The translations under genes and the position numbers were made by a program. The notes under the pieces were generated by a model. The model had not been told where the DNA came from. It made no database searches and was given only the letters and a program-made list of their open reading frames with translations. A DNA stretch of 19,803 nt from NCBI GenBank assembly GCA_900542265.1, contig UQML01000034.1, positions 1-19,803 of the forward strand, given 5' to 3'. Below, piece after piece: positions 7,171 through 14,594 of this stretch. Source of the stretch: an uncultured Eggerthella sp. Its GTDB lineage: Bacteria; Actinomycetota; Coriobacteriia; Coriobacteriales; Eggerthellaceae. Every line of letters starts with the position of its first letter. Within the stretch, counting starts at the first letter, position 1.

Positions 7171-8700
7171 ATGTCAAAATCTGAAAACACTCTTGATGAT
7201 GTTCTGGATCAGAAAACGCGTCATGGTTGTGATGAAGCCTTGCAGTCTGACTCACTAAAAACTAATGTTAAACAGCCTGCAATGGATAGGCTGGTAACGC
7301 TGAATCCGGCACTCAAATATCTGGGTTTTTCACTCTTGATGGCTTATCACTATGTTATGTGGTTTAACCCTTGTAGCTTTTTTAGAACAGATTTGTTGAC
7401 GGCCAATATCACGACATCATGGCTTTTTAATTTAGCGGGAACAGCACTTGTTATTATTGGTGTTGCGCTCTTCCTAGGACGCAAAAAACATCTTTCAGAT
7501 AAGCCTTGGATGATTGGGATAACAGCGCTCTGTTTGATTCTTATTACGGCAGCGTTACTCTATGGGGCGCCCCTCATTTTGGATTCTGCAGTCATCTATG
7601 TATTAAGCTTTCTTGCAGGTGGCTTTGAAGGACTAATGTGGATCTTGTGGGGTGAAACGCTCACGCAAGCACGTGCTAAGTTTTCAGTAGTGCATATTGG
7701 AGTTGTGTTTGGTGCAACCGTTTTGGTGTCAATGTTGATAGCGCTCATCATTCCTGCCGATCTCATGCCGATATTTATTCTGATTCTGATTACCTTATCT
7801 GCCTTTTTCTTATATCGACAAAAGACAAACCTTGCAATTTCATATCCAGTCCTACTGCCGCGCGATACCGTAAAGCCCGCATTTACAAGTGTTATGGCGG
7901 TGTGTAGTGTGGGGTGTGTTACGGGAATTGCTTGTTATTACTTAGTAGCCATTGTCCCTTGGGAACAATTTGTGAGTGGTGAATACATTTTTGTTGTTGG
8001 CGTAGTTTCGGGTGCCTTGCTGATCTTGCTCGTATCGGGGTTGAGCATACTGTTTAAAGCAAAAGCTTCTATGTTTAAGTTATTTCCCTATTTTTTGGTG
8101 TTTGCCATTGTGGGATTGTCGATTTTCTTGTCGAGTTTACTCCTTGAGCCGCTCTCATTTGTGGTAGGGCTTAGCGTTTCTTCTCTTTTAGAAGTATCTC
8201 TTATTATGTATTTTGGAACTTTGATGCAACGAGGGTTCTTTGCTCCTGCGTTTGCTGTCGCATTGTCAGTTGCTTCTGTTCGTATTGGCATTGCACTGGG
8301 AAATTGCCTCGGACTGTTTTATGAAATGAATCCTGACTTAGCGCAGGTTGCCGTTGATCCTACAACGCTTATTTTTATTTGTGTTCTTGCTTTTGTTTTG
8401 GTTCCTATAGTGAGATGTGAATCTCGATTTGTTGCTCTTACTACTGAGCCTGTTGCTCCTTCTGAAATTGACACAATTTGCAATCAGATTATTGCGGAGT
8501 TTAAGCTTTCTGAGCGCGAGGGAGAAATCCTCAAATTTATTGCGCGTGGTAATACGGTAAATAGCATTGCCTCTAAATTGGTGATTTCTCCCCACACCGT
8601 CAATACGCATATCCGTCATATTTATGACAAGGTTGGTATCCACAAACGCGGTGAACTACTGGAATACATCAATATGAAAAAGGAAGAAAAGATCAGCTAA
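7171..8700 (+). CDS. LuxR-family regulator with N-terminal MFS-like 12-helix membrane domain
   Basis: 509-residue membrane-bound transcription regulator. After a hydrophilic N-terminus, residues about 46-425 form some 12 hydrophobic helices arranged like an MFS-type sensor. Residues about 440-505 are a GerE/LuxR helix-turn-helix: LSEREGEILKFIARG, then a recognition helix region with SIASKLVISPHTVNTHIRHIYDKVGIHKR. This architecture is very common in Eggerthella and its relatives, usually next to transporter and CoA or respiratory gene sets. I placed the start at ATG 7171 behind AAAGGCGGG; an in-frame GTG at 7144 would add nine residues but has poor spacing. It is divergent from the transporter-cai operon and probably senses its substrate at the membrane, acting through the dyad near 6952. 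The ligand and direction of control are inferred. Confidence 0.85.
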   Translation: MSKSENTLDDVLDQKTRHGCDEALQSDSLKTNVKQPAMDRLVTLNPALKYLGFSLLMAYHYVMWFNPCSFFRTDLLTANITTSWLFNLAGTALVIIGVALFLGRKKHLSDKPWMIGITALCLILITAALLYGAPLILDSAVIYVLSFLAGGFEGLMWILWGETLTQARAKFSVVHIGVVFGATVLVSMLIALIIPADLMPIFILILITLSAFFLYRQKTNLAISYPVLLPRDTVKPAFTSVMAVCSVGCVTGIACYYLVAIVPWEQFVSGEYIFVVGVVSGALLILLVSGLSILFKAKASMFKLFPYFLVFAIVGLSIFLSSLLLEPLSFVVGLSVSSLLEVSLIMYFGTLMQRGFFAPAFAVALSVASVRIGIALGNCLGLFYEMNPDLAQVAVDPTTLIFICVLAFVLVPIVRCESRFVALTTEPVAPSEIDTICNQIIAEFKLSEREGEILKFIARGNTVNSIASKLVISPHTVNTHIRHIYDKVGIHKRGELLEYINMKKEEKIS

Positions 8701-8718
8701 ACGACAAGAAGCGATAGG

Positions 8719-10224
8719 TTATGTGACGATGAGTCTTCCTGCGTTGGTCTCTTCAGACCCGTTGTCTTCTTTTTCAGTTTTCCATTGGGTAGTTCCTACT
8801 GCTTGAGTAAGGGCTTCATCATGAGATACTACGAGTACGGCACCTGGGAAGTTGACTAAAAGATCCTGTAGAGCGGTGATAGAGCCAACGTCAAGGTGAT
8901 TGGTTGGTTCATCAAGTACGATCAGGTGCGGATCATGGACAAGTTGCATGCTCAAAAGGAGTTTACGCAACTCGCCAGGACTAATGTCGTCACCCTCAAG
9001 AATGCGGTCAGGGTCAGAGTTAAGCTTTGCCACAATTGACAAAACAAGTCCTCGTTGTGCTTGATCAAGGCTGCGAATCTCGGTCAATGCGTGCGCGCGC
9101 ATAGTCTCATCGACTTCTTGCGGAAGGTAGGCTAGAGTAACGGATTCGGTAATGAGCGCCACTATCTCTCGCACCAAAAGGCTTTTTCCTGTTCCGTTCT
9201 GGCCAGTAAGCGCAATGTGGTCAGTAGGAGAAATCCAAAGCTCGGGGATGGCTAAGCTAAATTCTCCTGCATGAAGCATGCCTTCTGGTAGATGAATAAG
9301 TGTTTTAACGCGTGCGGTGTTGCCAAATTCTTTGAGCGATGGGGTGTAGCGCTTTGAGACAAGATGGTCAGAGAGTTGAGCTTGAGCGCGATCCAGTCTT
9401 CTATCCATGGTCGCAGAAAGCTTTCCCGTTACTCCGTCTTTCCCTGACACGATAGCGCGTCCAATACGTTCGCGCCCATCGCTATCTTTTTTATCAAGGT
9501 GTGCACGGCTACGTTTTCCTTTTTGACGTGCAGCATCCTCTCGTCTGCGATCTGCTTCTTTTTTGAGCCGCTTTACCTCACGTGCTGCATTAGCGCGTTC
9601 CTTTTGCGCCCGAGTGCGGTCTTGTTCTGCCTGCGTGCTTGCTTGGGTATATCCTCCAGGACGCATACGTGCGCAACCATCCTCAAAAATAAGACTTTGT
9701 TCTACGAGTGAATCGAGCAGGGCGCGATCATGAGAGATTAGAATCCCAATACCGCGAAAGTTTGCAAGAGCATTATAAACACAGGTTTTGGTAGGTGCAT
9801 CAAGATTGTTAGTCGGCTCATCCATGGCAAGCACATCAGGTCTTGCATAAAGGGCGCACGCGATTTGAATACGTTTTCGTTGCCCGCCTGAAAGCTCGTT
9901 GAAGCGCCAAAACCAATCGTCTTCGAGCATAAGTGCCTCTTTGATTGTCCGTCCCTCGCGACCCCAATCATAGGCAAGATCAAGCATGTTGTCAGGAACA
10001 ATAGCGCTATCTTGTGGGCAGTAAACTGAGAAGAGTGCAGGTGTAATATTTCCAGAATTGGGCTTGAGGATACGTGCGGCAATACTTGCAAGGGTAGTCT
10101 TGCCGCACCCGTTGTCTCCAATGATGCCGATCCAACCTTGTGGGAAGGTCGCCGTGATAGGACTAAACACAGGAGAAGTTGCTTCAGGATAGGTATAAGT
10201 GATGTTATTGAGTTGTAATTGCAT
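8719..10224 (-). CDS. ABC-F ATPase (ribosome-protection / antibiotic-resistance type)
   Basis: 501-residue soluble protein with two ATP-binding domains in one chain and no membrane segment, the ABC-F layout. Domain 1 has Walker A GDNGCGKTT (about 36-44), signature LSGGQRKR (111-118) and DEPTNNLD (135-142). Domain 2 has Walker A GQNGTGKS (341-348), a degenerate signature ISPGE (414-418) and DEPTNHLD (438-445). Between them residues about 195-290 are highly charged and lysine/arginine-rich, the interdomain linker that in this family reaches the ribosomal E/P site. The length and lone context fit resistance-type ABC-F proteins better than EttA or Uup, but the class cannot be fixed without a tree. 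It is divergent from a TipAL-like drug-sensing regulator, suggesting inducible antibiotic protection. Its SD, GAGG, is buried in a hairpin. The 3' end is 18 bp from the convergent luxR end. Confidence 0.87.
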   Translation of the reverse strand: MQLQLNNITYTYPEATSPVFSPITATFPQGWIGIIGDNGCGKTTLASIAARILKPNSGNITPALFSVYCPQDSAIVPDNMLDLAYDWGREGRTIKEALMLEDDWFWRFNELSGGQRKRIQIACALYARPDVLAMDEPTNNLDAPTKTCVYNALANFRGIGILISHDRALLDSLVEQSLIFEDGCARMRPGGYTQASTQAEQDRTRAQKERANAAREVKRLKKEADRRREDAARQKGKRSRAHLDKKDSDGRERIGRAIVSGKDGVTGKLSATMDRRLDRAQAQLSDHLVSKRYTPSLKEFGNTARVKTLIHLPEGMLHAGEFSLAIPELWISPTDHIALTGQNGTGKSLLVREIVALITESVTLAYLPQEVDETMRAHALTEIRSLDQAQRGLVLSIVAKLNSDPDRILEGDDISPGELRKLLLSMQLVHDPHLIVLDEPTNHLDVGSITALQDLLVNFPGAVLVVSHDEALTQAVGTTQWKTEKEDNGSEETNAGRLIVT

Positions 10225-10231
10225 AGCGCAT

Positions 10232-10255
10232 ACCTCGCTTTTCTAAAAGAGAGGT
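10232..10255 (-). promoter_or_regulatory. RBS-sequestering hairpin of the ABC-F mRNA
   Basis: On the minus strand ACCTC pairs with GAGGT, followed by one mismatch and then CTTTT with AAAAG in the interior. The 3' arm is the ABC-F Shine-Dalgarno sequence GAGG, 8-9 nt before the ATG at 10224. When folded, the ribosome binding site would be hidden, the layout expected for translational attenuation. Confidence 0.6.
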
Positions 10256-10292
10256 CGCGTGATGATTGGGGTGAAAAAGCAAACAAAGACTA

Positions 10293-10344
10293 ATTCGAGC
10301 AAAAGCAGAGAAGCAAGGATTCGAGCAAAAGCGGAGAAGCAAGA
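10293..10344. repeat. 26-bp tandem repeat in the ABC-F leader
   Basis: Two adjacent 26-nt units, 10293-10318 and 10319-10344, match at 24 positions (A/G differences at unit positions 15 and 26). Each begins ATTCGAGCAAAAGC. The repeat lies within the ABC-F leader RNA. It is not a protein-coding repeat of any recognised gene and could change copy number by slippage. Confidence 0.8.
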
Positions 10345-10497
10345 CACAATGCAGCACCCAAGAACACGCGACCAAAATGCATAACGGTCGATGTGGGGTG
10401 CCCAACAAAGGGCATTGCTAGTTCTTCATCCAACTTTCCTAACTCTAAGCGTCGCTTGCCAAAGGCTCCGCTGAAGCGAATAAAAAGATCGGCTCCG

Positions 10498-10526
10498 ATT
10501 GTAACTAAGGTTTGCTCTGTCTGCAA
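10498..10526 (-). promoter_or_regulatory. Candidate promoter for the ABC-F gene
   Basis: On the minus strand TTGCAG (10526-10521), a 17-bp spacer, and TACAAT (10503-10498). The -10 matches the sigma-A consensus at 5 of 6 positions; the -35 keeps only TTG. Transcription would begin near 10491, giving a leader of about 265 nt before the ABC-F start codon. Confidence 0.45.
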
Positions 10527-10609
10527 GGGAAGGTTTACGAATGCAAACTCAATTATGAAAGTGAGTTCAATTAGTTTTGTGCTGCGCAATGGTATATATT
10601 GCACACCGT

Positions 10610-10640
10610 TTGACCTTGTCGTAACGTCAAGGTGCATGAT
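10610..10640 (+). promoter_or_regulatory. MerR-type promoter with 19-bp spacer and operator dyad
   Basis: TTGACC at 10610-10615, then exactly 19 bp, then CATGAT at 10635-10640. The dyad ACCTTGTCG-TAA-CGTCAAGGT (10613-10633, one mismatch per arm) fills the spacer. An over-long spacer with a central dyad is the known architecture of MerR-family activated promoters, where the regulator twists DNA to align the two boxes. It reads into the merR/tipA-like gene 38 bp away, so autoregulation is expected. Confidence 0.8.
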
Positions 10641-10678
10641 GGGTTGCGTTAGGGATGGATGATAGAAGAGATGAGCTT

Positions 10679-11458
10679 ATGAGTAATCAGCGTTATACCG
10701 TTGGCGAGCTTGCAGAATTAGCAGGTGTGAGCACACGTACCTTGCGTCATTATGAAAGCCTCGGACTTCTGGCTCCTCAGCGTACGCACAATGGGTATCG
10801 CTCCTATAGTGAAGCTGATGCCAAAACGCTTGCACAGATTCAAGCTATGAAGTTGTGTGGGTTGCCGCTTGCCACAATTAAGCAGTTGATTCAGGCAGCC
10901 CCATCGCCTGCTGAAATATATAGAGAACTCACCGCGCATTTATGTGCTTTGCGCGCTCAAGGCGAATCGCTCGACGCATCCATCCGAAGAACGCAAGCAT
11001 CGCTTGCAGCAATTGAAAGGTTAGAGCATATGAGTACAACCGATGCCTTTGAGGCTTTAAAAGCTCAAGGAATTCAACAATTTGAGGAAACTTACGGGAA
11101 AGAAGCGCGTGAGCGCTACGGCGATGAGGCAATCGACGCCTCCAATAAGCGCATGATGGATCTCTCGCAGGATGAATGGGACGCTAAGGAGCTTTTGGAA
11201 GAGAGCATCAAAGTTCAGTTACGCCTCGCGTTGGCTGATGGGAATCCGGAGAGTGAAGACGCGCGCGAATTAGCACGTATGCATAAGCGTTGGATTGGCA
11301 TTCATTGGGGAAGCACTGATGACAAGGCGGCATATGTGGGACTTGTGCAAGGATACCTCGCTGATCCCCGGTTTGTGGCCTATTACGACAACGCAGCGGG
11401 AGAGGGAGCAACTGAATTCTTGGTGCAGGCGGTTATGGCGTATCAAGCAAGAGGCTGA
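10679..11458 (+). CDS. TipAL-like MerR-family regulator with TipAS drug-binding domain
   Basis: 259-residue cytosolic regulator. Residues about 5-75 are a MerR winged helix-turn-helix (YTVGELAELAGVSTRTLRHY, then LGLL.P.R...GYR.Y). Residues about 80-125 form the dimerisation coiled coil. Residues about 135-255 match the TipAS antibiotic-recognition domain (EETYGKEARERYGDEA, KRWIGIHWG, YVGLVQGYLADPRF.AYYD.AAGEGATEFL). TipAL of Streptomyces binds thiopeptides and other drugs and activates its own promoter. I chose ATG 10679 because the next residues fit the family start; an upstream in-frame ATG at 10655 would add eight residues but has no ribosome binding site. It is divergent from an ABC-F gene, suggesting a sensor-and-protection pair. 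The inducing drug is unknown, and its DNA target beyond its own promoter is inferred. Confidence 0.88.
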   Translation: MSNQRYTVGELAELAGVSTRTLRHYESLGLLAPQRTHNGYRSYSEADAKTLAQIQAMKLCGLPLATIKQLIQAAPSPAEIYRELTAHLCALRAQGESLDASIRRTQASLAAIERLEHMSTTDAFEALKAQGIQQFEETYGKEARERYGDEAIDASNKRMMDLSQDEWDAKELLEESIKVQLRLALADGNPESEDARELARMHKRWIGIHWGSTDDKAAYVGLVQGYLADPRFVAYYDNAAGEGATEFLVQAVMAYQARG

Positions 11459-11514
11459 TTGTGCCTGCTCGCGCGTTGCCGTGCTGCATCTTTTGCGTAA
11501 GGGGAGGATTCAGA

Positions 11515-12381
11515 TCAGAGCGAATTAATAAATGCTTCAATGCAGGTATTTATGGCGATGGGGTTATCGCAATTGGAATTGTGTCCGGCATCCGCGATCC
11601 AATGGATAGGAGTGCCGGTATGCTTTTCCCAGGCGCGGTTGTAGCGTTTTGCTGCTCCCGCCCTATCTTCTTCTCCGCAAATAAGGAGGTAGGGACAGGG
11701 GATTTCGTAGGGTCGATTAGCCTTAACAGCATCAGCGAGCACCGTAAATCCATGCGCTGCAAGCTCACAATATTCTCGCTTTTGATAGTCAAGCATCATG
11801 TCACGCATAAGGTTTTGCGCATAAGGGGTCGTAGCGTTGCCCTGCGATCCAAGGCGGACAAGTGTTTTCCAAGGGATTGAGAGATACATAAGCTTGGTGT
11901 GACTAAGCGCGGCAAGCTCCCAATTGCTGTAATAGTGTCGCTGGAGTGAGCATGAGTCAATGGAGATGAACCCTTTGGCACAAGAAGGATACAGCTCCAT
12001 AAAGACCTGCGCGGTATAGCCACCCATCGACTGACCAATAAGAATGGGGTGGGTAATCTGCTCTTGTTGGCATATAGCATGCAACCAGGTGGCAAGATCA
12101 TCCATTGTCCAAGTCAGGGTAAAGGGGCACGATAGACCATGTGAGGGTGGATCCCAGACAAGCACATTTGCCTTATTGATAAAGTACTCAACTTGTTTTT
12201 CAAAGAGGCGATGATCTGCAGTGAGTCCTGGTAAAAAGACAAGCCACGGGTGCGGGGTGTATTCTTGCGACTGCGGGCTTGATTGGGAGTTTGATTGCGA
12301 GTTCGGTTGAGAACTCACCCAGTACGTAATGGTGCCCTGGGAGGTGGAGTAGGTCTTTTGAGTAAGCTCATCAAATATCAT
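11515..12381 (-). CDS. Alpha/beta hydrolase of unknown substrate
   Basis: 288-residue alpha/beta-fold hydrolase. The likely triad is Ser118 in GQSMGG, Asp239 in GEEDRAG and His267 in AGHNSN. The strand-turn LVFLPGLTADHRLF gives the HG-like oxyanion region, and WDPPSHGLS is the typical GHGxS-like loop. No signal peptide is seen, so it is probably cytosolic. Residues 23-40 are an unusual low-complexity insert of Ser, Gln, Asn and Pro (SQPNSQSNSQSSPQSQ) just before the first core strand; it probably lies on the surface and may vary between strains. The ATG follows AAAGG. The gene converges on the TipAL-like regulator with a 56-bp gap that shows no clear terminator, and it is divergent from an unrecognised gene at 12504. 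Esterase, lipase or peroxidase-like roles cannot be told apart. Confidence 0.8.
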   Translation of the reverse strand: MIFDELTQKTYSTSQGTITYWVSSQPNSQSNSQSSPQSQEYTPHPWLVFLPGLTADHRLFEKQVEYFINKANVLVWDPPSHGLSCPFTLTWTMDDLATWLHAICQQEQITHPILIGQSMGGYTAQVFMELYPSCAKGFISIDSCSLQRHYYSNWELAALSHTKLMYLSIPWKTLVRLGSQGNATTPYAQNLMRDMMLDYQKREYCELAAHGFTVLADAVKANRPYEIPCPYLLICGEEDRAGAAKRYNRAWEKHTGTPIHWIADAGHNSNCDNPIAINTCIEAFINSL

Positions 12382-12421
12382 AGCGTGTGCCTTTCAAAGC
12401 CTTCGAGTCGACAAGATCACG

Positions 12422-12438
12422 GTATCATAGATTGATAC
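12422..12438. promoter_or_regulatory. Palindrome in the hydrolase / 155-residue gene divergent region
   Basis: GTATCA-TAGAT-TGATAC is a perfect 6-bp dyad with a 5-bp centre. It lies 41 bp from the hydrolase start and 66 bp from the other start, a position that suits an operator or part of a promoter. No regulator gene is adjacent that clearly uses it. Confidence 0.4.
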
Positions 12439-12503
12439 AGAGAGGCCATAAGGGCTTGGTCTGTTGTAAAGGAGCAATGAAGGGGCGATGAGGAGGCGAT
12501 GAG

Positions 12504-12971
12504 ATGACTGCGCAGGTGTATGCTCGCTTTATGGCGCGTGATGGATCAGGACTTTGGGAAGTTACCAGTGCTGGCATTCAGGTTGATGGCGATCTTTGGC
12601 GTTTTACTCCGACATCATCAGTAATTTGCGCTATTACGCCGGGTCATACTGAGACGCACACAAAGGTAACTGAAGAAGACGATGGATTTGGTGCATGGGC
12701 GGCACTTGCAGTTTATCAAGAGACGCAAAGCCTAAAGGATGCCGGTCTTGCTGCATGGGCGCTTGGTGGAAAACAGACTTATGTAGACGTAGAACATCGT
12801 GAGATTAGCGGTACTATCCAACTTTCTATTAACGGACTTGATCGACCTCGTGAGTTTAACTGTTCGCTGCGATATAGAGAAGAGGGGCGATGGGTTCAAG
12901 CAGATGCAGTGCAAGCATTTGCTAATGCGACCAAGAAGGCGATTGAAGAATATCGCGCACATCATATTTAA
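12504..12971 (+). CDS. Hypothetical protein, 155 residues, family not recognised
   Basis: I do not recognise the family. The frame begins with an ATG 7 nt after a perfect AGGAGG and is 155 codons long. It has balanced charge, no signal peptide and no membrane helix, so the product is probably cytosolic. It looks like a mostly beta-strand protein with several tryptophans, an acidic stretch (TEEDDGFGAW) in the middle and a helical C-terminus (FANATKKAIEEYRAHH). The gene is divergent from the alpha/beta hydrolase and converges on the small membrane-protein gene, with a 42-bp gap rich in T and no stem-loop. The strong ribosome binding site and lack of better competing frames make it a real gene; nothing about its role can be read here. 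Confidence 0.7.
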   Translation: MTAQVYARFMARDGSGLWEVTSAGIQVDGDLWRFTPTSSVICAITPGHTETHTKVTEEDDGFGAWAALAVYQETQSLKDAGLAAWALGGKQTYVDVEHREISGTIQLSINGLDRPREFNCSLRYREEGRWVQADAVQAFANATKKAIEEYRAHHI

Positions 12972-13013
12972 TCTTCTTTAATCTTTTCATTTGTCTTAAG
13001 CCTTTGACTCGCT

Positions 13014-13577
13014 TTAATCCTCTAATTCGCGTTCAATCTCACGACGACGTTTGATGGCATCATGGATAGTAAGTGCGATCGCGCAAAATCCAACGACAAA
13101 GCCTATACCAAAAAATACGATGCCAATAGCAAAGTCTCCGAGCCACGCTACGTTGCTAATGCCGACGATTTGAATCTCAGCAATAATGCGCATGCATGAG
13201 GTAAAAACACCAACAATTACGCCACAGGCAAGGGCAAAGATGCATACGTAGTCCCAAGGAATGGTATCTACTTCAGCAAAGCGCTTATAACTAGAAAAAG
13301 ACCCTGATTTTGTCTGCATGGTGATTGAGACAACGCCTGCAAGAAGGATAGTTAGCATGAGAGGAAATTGAACGTGTATGACGTGGCTTCCTAGTTCGGT
13401 CATGATGGGGTGATCAGTTGTGTAGGCTACTTGATCAAGAAGGATTGCGTAATAGAGACTTAGTAGTGATCCGATGAGTAAGATATACGCGCTTACTTTA
13501 ATAGCGCGATTTTCTTCCTTTTCAAGTCGTTCATCTTTAGGACCCATTATTTCATTCCATTTTCGTGTGAGATACAT
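13014..13577 (-). CDS. Small four-helix membrane protein paired with XRE regulator
   Basis: 187-residue membrane protein with four hydrophobic segments, about residues 28-47, 70-88, 110-128 and 145-170, and charged ends (KDERLEKEENRAIK at the start, KRRREIERELED at the end). AGGAG precedes the ATG by 9 nt. It lies 12 bp downstream of a small XRE-type repressor gene on the same strand, so the two are cotranscribed. Pairs of a 60-70-residue XRE regulator with a membrane protein of this size and shape (DUF6773-like or DUF3796-like proteins) are common in Gram-positive genomes. The exact family is not certain, and the function of such pairs is mostly unknown. Confidence 0.75.
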   Translation of the reverse strand: MYLTRKWNEIMGPKDERLEKEENRAIKVSAYILLIGSLLSLYYAILLDQVAYTTDHPIMTELGSHVIHVQFPLMLTILLAGVVSITMQTKSGSFSSYKRFAEVDTIPWDYVCIFALACGVIVGVFTSCMRIIAEIQIVGISNVAWLGDFAIGIVFFGIGFVVGFCAIALTIHDAIKRRREIERELED

Positions 13578-13589
13578 GATTTCCCACTC

Positions 13590-13790
13590 CTATTCCCAGA
13601 AAAGATCATTAAGCGTTTGGCCGAGTGTTTTGCAGATTGCAGTGCAGAGCTTGAGGCTAGGATTGTAGCGTCCTGCTTCAATAAGACCAATGGTTTGACG
13701 CGTGGCGCCAACCGCATCGGCAAGCTGTTGTTGAGAAAGTCCAGCTTCGATACGTGCTGTTTTCATCCGTTCGTTTTTTGTGTCTTGCAC
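13590..13790 (-). CDS. Small XRE-family HTH transcription regulator
   Basis: 66-residue protein that is almost entirely one Cro/C1-type helix-turn-helix: ARIEAGLSQQQLADAVGATRQTIGLIEAGRYNPSL, then KLCTAICKTLGQTLNDLFW. This short type normally represses its own operon. The GTG at 13790 keeps the residues before MKTAR that form the first helix of the fold; an internal ATG at 13766 is possible. A consensus promoter lies about 60 bp upstream, with repeated ACATGTA/GCATGTA sites over it. It is followed after 12 bp by the membrane-protein gene. Confidence 0.88.
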   Translation of the reverse strand: MQDTKNERMKTARIEAGLSQQQLADAVGATRQTIGLIEAGRYNPSLKLCTAICKTLGQTLNDLFWE

Positions 13791-13842
13791 GTGGTTTTCT
13801 TTCTTTTAGCTTCGCGTATAGGATCCTAAGTTAATGCAACAT

Positions 13843-13885
13843 ATATATTACATGTACATTATATATTGCATGTATGATCTGTCAA
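13843..13885 (-). promoter_or_regulatory. Consensus promoter with overlapping operator repeats for the XRE operon
   Basis: On the minus strand a perfect TTGACA (13885-13880), a 16-bp spacer and a perfect TATAAT (13863-13858). A 14-nt direct repeat ATATATT(A/G)CATGTA occurs at 13843-13856 and 13861-13874. One copy lies in the spacer and -10 and the other at the transcription start, and the first copy includes the perfect palindrome TACATGTA. This is what a tightly autorepressed promoter would look like. Confidence 0.8.
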
Positions 13886-14039
13886 GCGGATACCATATCG
13901 ATGCTCTATCAAATACTCCTCATATCAAACGCGCACTATATTGAGCATGCGTGCTTGTGGTAAAAAGAACATAAGATTACGAAAGTGGAGTTTGTTCAGA
14001 TAAAGCTTATAAAAAGCCCATGGAAAGAAGGGAAGTTCT

Positions 14040-14576
14040 ATGAAAGAACATATTGAAGTGTTTGATTACAGCAAGACAATTTTTGAAGCACTGCAAAAGG
14101 GCGTGCTTCTTACTACTAAAACAGAGGATAAAACCAACGCCATGACTATCTCATGGGGCTCATTAGGAATTGAGTGGGGAAAGCCTTTATTTATCACCTT
14201 TGTACGTACCAGTCGCTTTACCCACCAGCAACTGAAAAAGAATCCTGAATTTACCATTAATATTCCGATGGGTGAATTTGATTCAAAAATTTTGGGTATT
14301 GCAGGAAGTAAGAGCGGTTATGACATTGATAAGATTGCTGAACTTGGTGTTACGCTTGAAGAACCTGAGATTATTTCTGTTCCTGGAATTAAAGAATTAC
14401 CTTTAACGCTCGAGTGCCGTGTTGTTTATCAGCAAACGCAAGATCTAGCTCGTTTGAAGGATGAATACTGCGAACAATTTTATCCGCAAGATGCTTCTGG
14501 TACCCATCATGGTAGCAACAGGGATTGTCATACTGCTTTTTACGGCGAGATTGTGGATGCTTATATCATCAATTAA
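14040..14576 (+). CDS. Flavin reductase-like FMN-binding protein
   Basis: 178-residue cytosolic protein of the flavin reductase-like/split-barrel FMN-binding family. Features are GVLLTTKTEDKTNAMTISWG (the strand pair and T-x-S-W motif contacting FMN), GKPLFITFVRTSRFT, NPEFTINIP, and GSKSGYDIDKIAELGVT. The last is the clostridial/actinobacterial version of the family's conserved S-G-x-x-x-D-K segment. The ATG follows GAAGGGAAG. Members reduce free flavin or act as FMN-binding oxidoreductases with unknown partners. The gene stands alone, divergent from the XRE operon and upstream of the polymerase gene, from which it is separated by its own promoter. The 249-bp region before it holds the XRE promoter; I see no confident promoter for this gene. 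Confidence 0.82.
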   Translation: MKEHIEVFDYSKTIFEALQKGVLLTTKTEDKTNAMTISWGSLGIEWGKPLFITFVRTSRFTHQQLKKNPEFTINIPMGEFDSKILGIAGSKSGYDIDKIAELGVTLEEPEIISVPGIKELPLTLECRVVYQQTQDLARLKDEYCEQFYPQDASGTHHGSNRDCHTAFYGEIVDAYIIN

Positions 14577-14594
14577 ATCATCGTTGATTCTAAA

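Larger units (their letters stand above)
10225..10678. promoter_or_regulatory. Divergent ABC-F / TipAL control region with long ABC-F leader
   Basis: 454 bp with no convincing protein gene. It contains, from right to left, the MerR-type promoter of the regulator, a minus-strand promoter candidate for the ABC-F gene, and a leader of about 260-270 nt. The leader has short open frames, a 26-bp tandem repeat and a hairpin over the ABC-F ribosome binding site. One minus-strand frame (10205-10408, TTG start) ends inside the first codons of the ABC-F gene. A three-codon frame, ATG-AAG-AAC-TAG, follows AGGAAAG further upstream. Long leaders with short frames are known for inducible ABC-F genes, but none of these frames can be confirmed here. 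Confidence 0.6.

Noticed and set aside
10290..10637. 115-codon minus-strand open frame and an 89-codon plus-strand frame (10393-10662) in the ABC-F/MerR gap
   Set aside because: They overlap each other and cover the MerR promoter, the ABC-F promoter candidate and the tandem repeat, with no ribosome binding site. They are treated as leader sequence rather than genes.
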